64,000 bases of DNA from Pocillopora verrucosa (lineage: Eukaryota > Cnidaria > Anthozoa > Scleractinia > Pocilloporidae): the NCBI RefSeq assembly GCF_036669915.1, contig NC_089314.1, forward strand, positions 28,813,592 to 28,877,591, in the 5' to 3' direction. The notes beneath the pieces were generated by a model, which worked only from the letters and a program-made list of their open reading frames with translations, had not been told where the DNA came from and searched no databases. The first letter of the stretch is position 1, and every line of letters starts with the position of its first letter. Below, piece after piece: positions 36,201 to 46,500 of the stretch. Made by a program: the position numbers and the translations under genes.

Positions 36201-39200
36201 CGCTACATTGTGCCACCAGTTATCTGGTACCCGACTGTGGAATGTATTGTGTGTCACGTAACGATAGTCTTGGTCACTACCACTGTAACTATACTGCCGG
36301 GCGGAAGGAGTGTGACGAAGGATGGTATGATCCTTCAACGGATTGTGTAAAGAAGAAGAAGGTGTGTGCTCCTAGGAATGACTCCTCAGGACACTACTCT
36401 TGTGATCCTGTCAGTGGAGAGAAATTCTGCCTAGATGGGTGGACTGGGGATAACTGTACACAAGGTAATGGATCTCTTAAAGTGGCGATGCAAAGTTAAC
36501 ATTTTTTCCTGAGTGTAACTTAGAAATGGGGGGGGGGGGGGAGGGGGGGGAAGGGTCCTACAACGGTGTCTTATGGAACCAAGGAGCATAATGGGACATT
36601 TCCTATAAAAGTCTTTTTTACTTTCCCGTAATAAAAGTGGAGGAATCGGCCCTTGAGCTGTGACAAAACCACTCTTAGTAAGGTAGAAAATAATGTATTT
36701 GAATTATTTATAACTTTGTTTGTTTTCAGTTTGTCCTTTTCCGTCTTGTGAATCAAGCTGGTTCAAGTCTACAACAGAGCAAATCTCCCCTCAAAGCTCT
36801 CTAACATTAAAAGTGAGGACATCTATACCAACACCTGAGATGACGAAGTATACCACACTAACTACCACAAAACAATCTGCAGCGAATCTCACTCCTTTAT
36901 CGAGAAGTTATTTAACTGCGATACAGACGCCTTCACTCCGTTCTTCAACCTCTCATCCTTTAACTGAAGGCCCAGTGAGCACCAGTCATGAGACATTTGA
37001 AACGCGTCTACAGTTCTCAACTTCATCGCTCACCCAAAATGACTCTATAAAGAAGAGTATTTTGGCTGTTCATGTTTGGTCCAGTCATTCAACACCAACG
37101 CTACAATCAAATCTGTCATCAACTCTGTCTTCGCTTTCATCATTATCAACAACCTCTTCATCAAAATCACCATTTTTATCCCCATCCTCCACGTTTCTCA
37201 TTCAAATACTTGCGCATGCTTCCATATCTTTCTCTACTACATCGCCGACCACATGTGCATCGACTTTCCATTATGTTCCCAGTCTTACATCCTCGCTTGA
37301 TCAAAATCCTACTTTCGTGCTGGTTCCCAGTCCCACTTTCTCGCTGTTTTTCAATCCCACATTCTCGATGAATCCCAGCCCAAGTGCAGGCCGTCCAAAA
37401 AATGGCGTAGAAATTGAAATGAGACCTGGGTACAATGTAAGTAATTATTTTTCTTTAATCACTTTTTTTCTAAGAGTATCGAGTGATTGAAAGTGATGGT
37501 AATGCTTATCTTGTGAATAAAAATAGTAGCATGCCATTGACAGCTTCTAGAGCACTCCTTTTACTCGGCGTTTAGTTTGGGACAAAATTTGCGATCCGAC
37601 CTCGACAGTGAACCAGCTATCCAGACTGACAAAAGAGTGACAGATACTTTAATTTCCACAAGAAGAGGTCTTACTGTAGTCATTAAACTCGAAGCTCAGT
37701 ATTTATCTAAGAAGTGGAACGCACGAGAACACGAAAAAAGTGTAAATCACGAGCCAGGGGCAAGTAAATTTCAAACTTTTCGAGTATTCTTCTTATTGCA
37801 CCGCTAAAGCGATAGAAAGTGCGGTGTACGTGCTATTATAAAACAAAACACCGTATTTTTCCATTTTCCTTGGGTTTACCGGTGCAATTAACGAATCATA
37901 GATTTTCGACCAATCAGGGCGCTCGTATTATCTCAGTTATCTTCCACCTCCTCCAACAGTCTCTTCGCCTTTTCTCATCTCCTCTCTCTCCCATTTTCTC
38001 ATATCCTTACCTTTCCTCTTTTACTTACTGTCCTTACTAGATTCTACATCACTTCAACTGTTTTTAGGGTTTCCGCACATGCACGCACTGTATCAACCCT
38101 TTTACGATAATTGTATATCATTTCATATGTTTTCTTTTGCAGTGGACAAGAGAAAGTGAGGAACAAGTTAAACTAGAGTTGATTAGTACTATCAATAAAT
38201 TCTGTATGAAGCATTTACGACCATGTCAAATTACTACGAACGCAACCTTAAACAGGTAACGAAATAAGCTGTGATGTCTTGGAATTCAAGACGGTATTAG
38301 TAACTTATAATTTAGGGTAGGCAACGATCTGTTGTTGCTTGGAGTGCTTGTCGTTTGGTTGTCGTAAAAACAACACCAAAGTGATCACAACGACAGATCA
38401 GAAGAAAGATGAAAAACCTTCGGAGCCCGCAATGACAACTCATATTAAAAACAAACAAATTACCGAGACCGCGGGAAGACGCGGGTGACCAAGTGGCGAT
38501 TGATTTTAGTTTTGCATCTGATTGGTTGAGAGAGAGTGGCGCGAGTTTTCTGAACCAATCACAGAGCGAAGTAAAGCAAAAGCAAAGCAATCCAAGATTA
38601 CTTTTGACGCTCAATAGAAAGTTGCTCTATCTTGCCTGTGATACACACATGACAAAATAAATTTTCTGATATATTTTACAGATATATTCCTGTCACTATT
38701 GTTTTTTTTTTGTTTGTTTGTTTTCCTCAAGAACGGTATTTAACATGTCACATGTCGTTTTGAAAGTTGTGCATGGCTTAGACGGGAAAGTCTACGTCCG
38801 ATGTAAAGTGAAGATTCCCATGAACGTACCACATGTACCCGGCTCAGGTGAGGTCCAGTTATAATTGTGCCTTAGATTATAATACCTCTTTTTGTTTGCG
38901 TCGCAGGTGTAGAAATTGCTCATTGATGGGTTTTTACTATTCTATGCTGTCTGTAGTAATGACTTTTTTTCGGTTGCATTGCATTCCCCCACGCAAAAAT
39001 TCATGATGTTCTTGCGTGTATCTGCTCCTTTGAGGTATATATTCTATGTGAAAAAACTATTTATTTCACACATACTGAGATTTATACTGTCAAGTGTTAA
39101 TGTTCGTGTCTTTGACTGGACGAACGATATAATTTCACAGTCGTTCCCTTCAAATCTTTGAAATGTGTCGGTCATTTCTCAGTAGGAATGAAACGAAAAC

Positions 39201-40423
39201 ATGATTACCAAAAAAATGCTTGCACAAGTTTTCACTCGTTGCGATGCATGAAAAAACTCGCTCGTTTGCTGCGCCCACTTGGTCGTTTTTTTTTTTTTTA
39301 TGCATCGCAACGAATAAAAATTGTACAAGCCCTTTCCATGGAATAATCTCTGTTATCTCGTCCTGAGACGAGGATTAGAAAAAGACATCTACGTTTTTTT
39401 TTCTTTCTTGTATTTCATTCTTTTCAAGGATACTTGCAATCTGTTGTACTCAAACGAATAATTTTGGAGAGCAAAACGCCTTTGGAGAAGAATCTTGACG
39501 CAAAGATTGTGACTGTCAAGGAGATTGGTTGGGACCAACCAAATCCTTCCCCAGCAAAACCGTCGTCCGCTAGTTCCAGTATCATTAGGACGATCACAGT
39601 CCAACCAACCACCAGGCAGACTCACTATCCTAGCTTCCTTCCGTATGTCTTGGTGGGCCTGTGTTTGCTTGCCGGACTGATAGTGATTGTTGCATTTTAC
39701 AGGTAACTGATTCTGGAACCCTTTGCCAGTTTCTCAGTTCAATAAAGCGATGCACAAATAATCCACAAATGAAAATGCACCCTTGAATCACAAATGGAAT
39801 GAGCGTTCATGCATTTCCACCACAAACCATTTTCATTTCTACTTGTCTCAGGAGGAGCAAGTTACGTCAAGCCAGAGTGCTGCCTGAACCAGAGTGCCCC
39901 ACAGAGGAAGAACTGTTGGTCTTACCAAACAGGAAATCAACAGTGCGACCATTTTCAGCTCCGACTGATACAACAAGAAGGGTACGGCAGGGTTTCCAGT
40001 GATCAAAATATTTTGCAAGGTTGTTCAGGGTTGAAATAGTATTGAATACGTTGAGTGTTAAAAAGAACAATTAATAGGTCCAAGATTGCAGTAATTATTA
40101 AAAATTGCATGCTACGGAATCATATTAGTTTGCTTTCGCCGAAGTTGATCTTCCGATTTTTATTTCACCAGGATAACTTTCACAACGACTCCAGGTTACT
40201 TCACGAAAGTTCAGAAGGCTCCAGTAGACGTCAGAAATACGTAACCTTTCGATCAGAATCGCGTCTTCATGAATTAAATAACCTTTATGTGAAGTCACTA
40301 AATAAAAACAAAGACTCTGTTGACACTTGCCACGAGGAGAAAAACTTATTCCTGTCGTTTGAGAGACTGCAAGAACTCACTTTGCCGGGGGTTTTCATCA
40401 AAGATAAGGATGGACACCCCTGA
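33239..40423 (+). CDS. DSL/Notch-ligand-like membrane protein without EGF repeats (nine exons)
   Basis: Coding exons: 33239-33283, 34823-35110, 36020-36464, 36730-37436, 38143-38255, 38732-38847, 39429-39702, 39852-39981, 40172-40423. All introns are GT-AG and phases close to a 789-residue protein. Order: signal peptide (MMFITAISTLLVMLTG), Cys-rich MNNL-like domain (about 25-140), a six-Cys DSL domain (about 175-220, spacing C-x8-C-x3-C-x11-C-x8-C-x10-C, with GHYHC), a second partial DSL-like module (about 227-257, GHYSC and CLDGWTGDNC), a long Ser/Thr-rich stalk (about 260-500), a juxtamembrane segment, a transmembrane helix (about 640-661, FLPYVLVGLCLLAGLIVIVA) and a basic 128-residue tail. 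Delta/Jagged ligands carry many EGF repeats; none is recognisable here. Likely a cell-surface signalling or adhesion protein; Notch binding is inferred only from domains. Confidence 0.83.
39218..39331. repeat. Intronic fold-back repeat
   Basis: CTTGCACAAGTTTTCACTCG with TTGCGATGCAT at the left is mirrored by ATGCATCGCAACGAATAAAA with ATTGTACAAG at the right, giving arms of about 31 bp around a T-rich loop. It lies in an intron of the DSL-like gene. Probably a small MITE remnant. Confidence 0.75.
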
Positions 40424-40733
40424 CCACTACAAGATCAAGCAAAACTGTGGCAGAACGTGGGTTAAACTGGTCGGCCGAAATTTTTCGCAGACACCGACTT
40501 CGATAAAAATCGATATATCATCTGTAATGCAAGAGTTTTATTTAGTAATCAAGGTTATGCCACATGTAATTAAGGCTCGCGTGAAAGGAATGAAAGCGTA
40601 AACGAGCCCTAACTTTACGCCGCAGCGCCTTAGTTTTACGACTAAGGGGTACCAGATGAACTGCTAGTGGTCGTGTATCAATCACGGGCCGCTTGTTCGA
40701 ATGCTACTTCGCTCCAACCCTGGAGTACGAGTC

Positions 40734-40946
40734 AACCCTTTACAACCCTAAAATTAATATCCATAATCTCCATACTCCTCTCTGTACATTTCTCAAGGTG
40801 CTGACAAGGAGAATTCGTTTAACAGTCAAGAGATTCTGTAGTTGGTGATCATTTCCTTTATTCTCTTAACCTTAGGGAGTGATTTAGGGATGATGATGAT
40901 GTGAGAGGAAATTAGATGCTGGTCAATCTTAGGGTGTAAAGGGTTA
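40734..40946 (-). mobile_element. Family A miniature element, reverse orientation
   Basis: Starts AACCCTTTACAACCCTAA and ends TTAGGGTGTAAAGGGTTA. Internal CATACTCCTCTCTGTACATT and GGTGCTGACAAGGAGAATTC are the complements of family A boxes. Confidence 0.85.
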
Positions 40947-41052
40947 CACTTTTTTTTTTTAAGAGTTAAGAGGGGCTGATCGGTTTTGGGCTTTAATCTT
41001 GAATTGAGGGAAATCTGAACGAAACATGTAAATAGTAAATTTGTCTGCACAG

Positions 41053-41263
41053 TTAACCCTTTAACTACCAAGATCTTATTTGTAATTCTCCTAACTATCT
41101 GCTGTACAGTTCTTGTGATGTGTGTTTGGAGAATTTGGTGTTGGATCAACTTATAATCTCTTAACTGATATTTGCCTTTATTCTTATTACTTGTCTGCTT
41201 GATATTGTATTGATATTGTAAGGAGAAATTATGTCTTGGTCACTCATGGGAGTTGAAGGGTTA
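41053..41263 (+). mobile_element. Family B miniature element
   Basis: Ends TTAACCCTTTAACTACCAAG and GGGAGTTGAAGGGTTAA are inverted. Internal boxes TTGGATCAACTTATAATCTC, CTGCTTGATATTGTATTG and TAAGGAGAAATTATG are shared with 48657-48866. Confidence 0.85.
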
Positions 41264-42002
41264 AGAAAACCACACAGAACATTTATAAAAACTATTATAG
41301 TTACCTAAAGATTATTCTGAACAGCTCCCCAATGGTGATTAATAGCAAGATGTTGATATTGCTGATTTGAGCTTACAGTAATGTATATATTGTACTTCTA
41401 TTTAGCAAAACAAACTAGAGCATTTGAAATAAGACTCTATGTTTCCCTGTACAATAATCTTTAATCCTAGATTAGATTGTTCAAAGTTAAGATGCTTTAC
41501 AGGGAGGTTTTATTAAGGCCACAGCAGATTACATGTAGACTTGGAATCACAGAAATACACTTCTATCACTACAGACTCAGATATACATGGCACTTGTTTC
41601 AACACATTCTTTATCACCAAGCCCTCTGGTTAAGAATTTGTTGAGAACACTTCACATGTACTGGTAGGTCCACTCTAAGCCTGTGATGTGGTGTGCCACT
41701 TAAAGTTTTAACATTATGTCCATGTAAAGATTTTATTTATTGAATCTCCTTTGGCAAATTCAGTGCATTTCAGTAATATTAGCTTTTTAAGGTTAGAGAT
41801 GAAGATTGTATAAGCAGAAGAAAATGTTGTTTCTCTGTCTTGATGTTGGTCAAATCTAAGAAATAATTTTTCTCATTTGTGGGAAATGCTTGACCACTTT
41901 TTCATGTCCATCTCTTGCTGATCAACAAAAGGTTCTCTTACTCCCATCTCACCGTTCCCTCTGACTTTTAAGACAAAAGCTTGTCCCATGTCACTTGTCT
42001 TT

Positions 42003-43456
42003 TTAATCATCAGACTTTTTAGGTGGTTTCTCATATTCCTGTGCTTTGGAGAAAAGGTATTCCATGGCATTGTGAAGATCTGGCAGCTGTAGGAATGAGA
42101 GAATGTTGTGGTGAAATGACAAAATTCAATATGTTAACTTGTGTTCATGTAGAAGTAGAAGGGTTTGTATTTTTTCTCATTTAGAACAAATCATGGTCTC
42201 GTTACTTTCCATGGATTTTAGTAATAATAATAATTAAAATAAAGTGAAAAAGGTCATTCACCCAAGGTATTGCCTGTATTTTTTCTCTCAGTAGAACTCT
42301 TCTCCCCCATTTTCCATTCAGCAATATTGTTCAAAAATCAACTCTTCTAAACCACATCAAATATTAACAACATATTTCTTGGGACAGATCATGCTTTGTG
42401 AACCTCTGATAGCTCTAAAGTATTGAACTGATCCAAAGGATTACTGTGGTAGTTCTCCTAAGTAGTATTACGCTATGCTAAACAGTGAACTCACTGATAT
42501 GTTCTCAACAACTTGAGGAATTTCTGTGAGGATTTTTGCCTAAACGTACCTCATATGTTTGAGCTAAATAAACACCAAAGATATTTCCAACCAAAAGACC
42601 AGTCTGTAAACAAAATATTGCAACAAGCTATAATTAAATTTAAGCTAGAACCAAAAGGCAGGTGCTACGCAGTGTGTGGCTTTAAAAACATCCAGATTAT
42701 CTCCTCAGAATTTAGTGGACCACAGTAAGGTAGTGTTACTTGGAATATACATAATTCTGGGGCCCACATAGTTCAACAGTTTTTACTGTGCAAAGGTTAT
42801 CAGCTATTTTAAGTGGTTAGTACAGAAGGGGAATCTCTGAAGGGGATTATCTGTACCACTGTTTAGGGAAACCCAAAAATTTACCAGGATTTAGTTGTAT
42901 TCCGTGGTAAAAACTTAAAATCATTACTTTTAAGTGTCTGGCAAATAACCTCACATATGCTTGTTGATCAGAGTCAGTAGAGGATTTCCTCAACTCACTC
43001 TGTGCTGATCAAAGGTTGATGGTTTAATGGTAAATTTGCCCTTTATCATTTCGTTCTTACATGGAATTCAATGGGAAATATCCTTCTGGCCTTTTTTTTG
43101 AATATAGTACTACTAGTGATGATAAAATATTTGGGATTTTGTGGTCTGCTTCTTTTTGAAGACAATCAATTCCGGAATGAAAGGAATACTAACTTATAAG
43201 CAATTAGCGGAACCCCATTCTTGAGGATAGTTAGAGCACTGCCTCGCCCTTCTCCTGGTCCTGGTATTTCCAGTAATGAGAAAAATCCTACAATATGTAA
43301 TTCCTCTTCATTCTAACTTATGTTCTATTGCTTATTTGAAGACAACCTTGTGCCCTGGGAAGGTTCATGATGCGACCATAAAATTGCCAAACATCCAGGG
43401 TAAATAGATGTTGATATACTTACAACAAGAGAAAACAGCTGAGTTGAGGCAGGCAT
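42003..43456 (-). CDS. STMP1: Short transmembrane mitochondrial protein 1 (STMP1)
   Basis: Three tiny minus-strand exons, 43456-43424, 42603-42550 and 42086-42003 (11, 18 and 27 codons plus stop). All have consensus GT-AG sites and phase 0 joins, giving 56 residues. It starts MPASTQLFSLV. The middle exon encodes the hydrophobic segment (TGLLVGNIFGVYLAQTYE); its GN-x-x-G-x-YLAQ-x-Y core is the hallmark of the STMP1/Mm47 microprotein (47 residues in mammals). The third exon gives a charged tail ending KPPKKSDD, like the mammalian KKKPP end. The family resides in the mitochondrial inner membrane and is linked to respiratory-chain function. It lies head to head with MRPL38, sharing 142 bp of promoter DNA. 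Confidence 0.85.
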
Positions 43457-43598
43457 AGTGAGTGATACCTCTGTTCATAAGATGAACATTCACCCTATAT
43501 TTACTTTTTTGCCGTAAGGATTACCGTGAGGGAACTCAGCCCAACTTTTGTGAAACTTTTGCGCCCGCGATATACGTATCCAGCAGTACCTTTTCATC
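43457..43598. promoter_or_regulatory. Bidirectional promoter region between STMP1 and MRPL38
   Basis: Only 142 bp separate the two divergent start codons. The MRPL38-proximal half is relatively CpG-rich (GCGCCCGCGATATACG) and no TATA box is evident, as is common for housekeeping bidirectional promoters. Both genes encode mitochondrial proteins, so shared regulation is plausible but inferred. Confidence 0.6.
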
Positions 43599-46500
43599 AT
43601 GGCGGCCAATATGGCGAGAAGAACTAGTCAGTGTATTTTCCGCTCCTCGAGAAAGATGTTCTCATTTCCTATGCGTCCTAGAAATACAGATCAATTACGG
43701 ATGAGTAGTATCAATACTGAAGGTAGGTCATTCGCGTAAACTTTTTATTTTTACGATCTTTCACGCTAGGTAAGGCAGCTGGGACCGTGCAGCAACGCCT
43801 GCATTCAGATCTAGAAACATGGGCTGGGCTACGAACTGATTTAGTTTTAGTTACACTTAAGAAGTAATTCCTCCATTGTACATTTGTTTACATAATGGGG
43901 GGGGGGAAGGGGGGGAGTCATACATGTAGAATTCACATTATTTTTTCACTCCTAAGATCTCGGTGGTAATTCTTCTTTCTGTCTGCTATACTAGTCTTAA
44001 AATGTTAGTGTGGAGAATTTGGTAGAAGGTCAACTGATAATCCTCTTATTGGCATTTTTCTTAATTTCTCATCACCTGTCTGCTTGATTCTTAATTTCTC
44101 ATCACCTGTCTGCTTGATATTGTAAAGAGAAATTTGGTCTTGGTCGCTTATGTAAAGTATGAAACGTTAAAATTAAAAACATGTTTAAAGACATATCTGT
44201 ATTTCCTTTGATTTCATCTCAGCTTTTGGAGCCCAGGATATTGTTGATCAGCCTAAAAAAAGGAAACAAGTCAGGAGGATGCAATCTGTTATATGCAAGA
44301 AAAATAGGCATGATCCTGCAATGGAAAGAGCAGCCAGAGAAGGATCTTGTAAGTCATGCCACAAAGTTTTTGTATAATTATGTAAGGCTGGAAATAAGTG
44401 TTTATGATACTTGAATATTAGTATATGTGAAGAGTTGTGGACAAAGCAGTTGCTGCAATTTATTCAATTATTTATTTCATTCTTATGCCGATAGTTTCCT
44501 TAATTTTCACATGGAAGCCTCCTTTTGGATATTTCACCTACTTGTAATTGCTTGGTTTATATGATGAAGCTTATTTTTAATCCAAGACTTTACTTTGAAC
44601 AGTACTTATTCCGCTGGAAGCTGTTCAAAAGGAGTGGAAATCAAAGAATGAATTTTCTATAACAACAAAGCTAGCCAAGCATTATGGCATTTTTAAGCAT
44701 ATTTTCAATGGAGAAGAGTTCACAGCAACAACTAGGATGTCAGTAACATTTGGAGAAACAGATCATGTGATTCATGGAAATTTTTTGACACCATCTCAGG
44801 TACATCAAATTAAATGTCTTAGCAAATGTATTGCTACTGTAAGTGAAGTGTATTAGAGTTCCCAGATATGATTATGTCATTACTGATGTATTCTGGAACC
44901 AGTGAAATAATCTCAAAGATCATGGTGCTGTGGGTTAAGAAAGCTGATGATGAAGTTGCTTTCAAGTTAATTTTTTTTCTTCTGTTATGTGTTGAGCAGT
45001 GCAGAGTTGCATGCCTCACTGGAATAGTAAATCAATTTTAAAACAAACTATTCAATTATGTGATAACTTCTGTTCAAATATTTCCTGGTATGCCTTTACA
45101 ATGTACATTGTAAGAGGATCAGTCTAATGGACCAATTGATGCAACAGAGAGTTTGTGTCTATTGCTTGGAAATAAAGGGTGTTTGTATGGTCATTGTATT
45201 TGTATTGTTCTTGTAAACAGTACTTTATATTGATCTATTCTTCATGGATTGATTATGAATTACTGGTAATCTCTGTAGGCTACTACTCAACCAACTGTCA
45301 GTTACACCTGTGAAGATGACAGCCTCTGGACAGTGATATTCACCAATCCAGGTAAAAGACATATTAAGTGTTGGAGTACAAGCCCCTGCGCTTAGAGTTA
45401 CCACACCTGAGAAAAAGGGTTTTGAAAACCATATTGAATTTCCTAAACACCCAAGGCCTTTCAGAAATATGAATTCCTATTTGTACTGAGTTGTAAAATA
45501 AATTCTTTTCTCCATGTTACATAGAACTTAAGTCAGACATTCTTTTAAAATGTAACTGGAAAAATGCTCTTTATTTTTAATTTTTTTCTTTTTCATTTCT
45601 GATCTGCTCTAACCCTTTGAACCCTAAGAGTGACCAGCATCCTATTTCTCTTTACAGTATCATCCCTGAATCAAACATTTAGGTCATGAGAATAAAGGAA
45701 ATGATCACCAACTGAAGAAGCTCTTGATTGTTAAACAAATTCTCCTTGTTAGCACCTTAGGAAATGTACACTGTATAGGGAACAGTATGGAGAATATCCA
45801 TACTGATATTAGGATGTTAAGGGTTCATTTGTAACTTTCAAATTTGTGCGAATTGGCAGTAGACTTGATAAAATGCAAATTCTGGTAAAAAATTTTGTAT
45901 AAGTAACAACATGATTTTGAGTGCAATTTGGTAAATTTTTCTAAGACAACAAAATTGCATGAGCCTGTAGAGCGAGTGCTATTTGCAGTCTGAATTGGCA
46001 GTAGACATGATAAAATGCAAATTCTGGTAAAAAATTTTGTTTAGGTAACAACATGATTTTGAGTGCAATTTGGTAAATTTTTCTAAGACAACAAAATTGC
46101 ATGAGCCTGTAGAGCGAGTGCTATTTGCAGTCTGAAAAATTTACAAGTGCTAATTTACATGGCATTGTAAGTGAAATCATGTTGTTACTTGTTAATAATT
46201 TACATGAAAAATGTATCACAAATAGTCAAGAGGGACAAAATTTGGCAATGCATACTATTTGTAATTTGCACTCATGTTACAACTTTTCACTCGTGTTACA
46301 TGCAAAATTCACTTGTTTTCAGCCAATCAGATGTGCATGATTTTTTCATGTATAATATTAATTTAGTTATTACATATTAAAGTTTTTGTCATAATTAATT
46401 TTATAGATGGTAACTTGATAGAGAGAGACACAGAATTTTTACATTGGATGGTGTAAGTTTTTTATCTATTCATTTGTCTTTTTATTGATTAATCAATAAT

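Larger units (their letters stand above)
40424..42002. other. Intergenic DNA between the DSL-like gene and STMP1; two MITEs
   Basis: Holds the 3' UTRs of the two convergent genes plus a family A (minus, 40734-40946) and a family B (41053-41263) element. No other gene is supported. Confidence 0.6.

Noticed and set aside
37072-37371. Two extra plus-strand frames within the Ser/Thr-rich exon
   Set aside because: Alternative frames of a low-complexity coding exon; the frame used fits the phases of all neighbouring exons.
42513-42728. 71-codon plus-strand frame over STMP1 exon 2
   Set aside because: Antisense to a conserved exon with consensus splice sites on the other strand.
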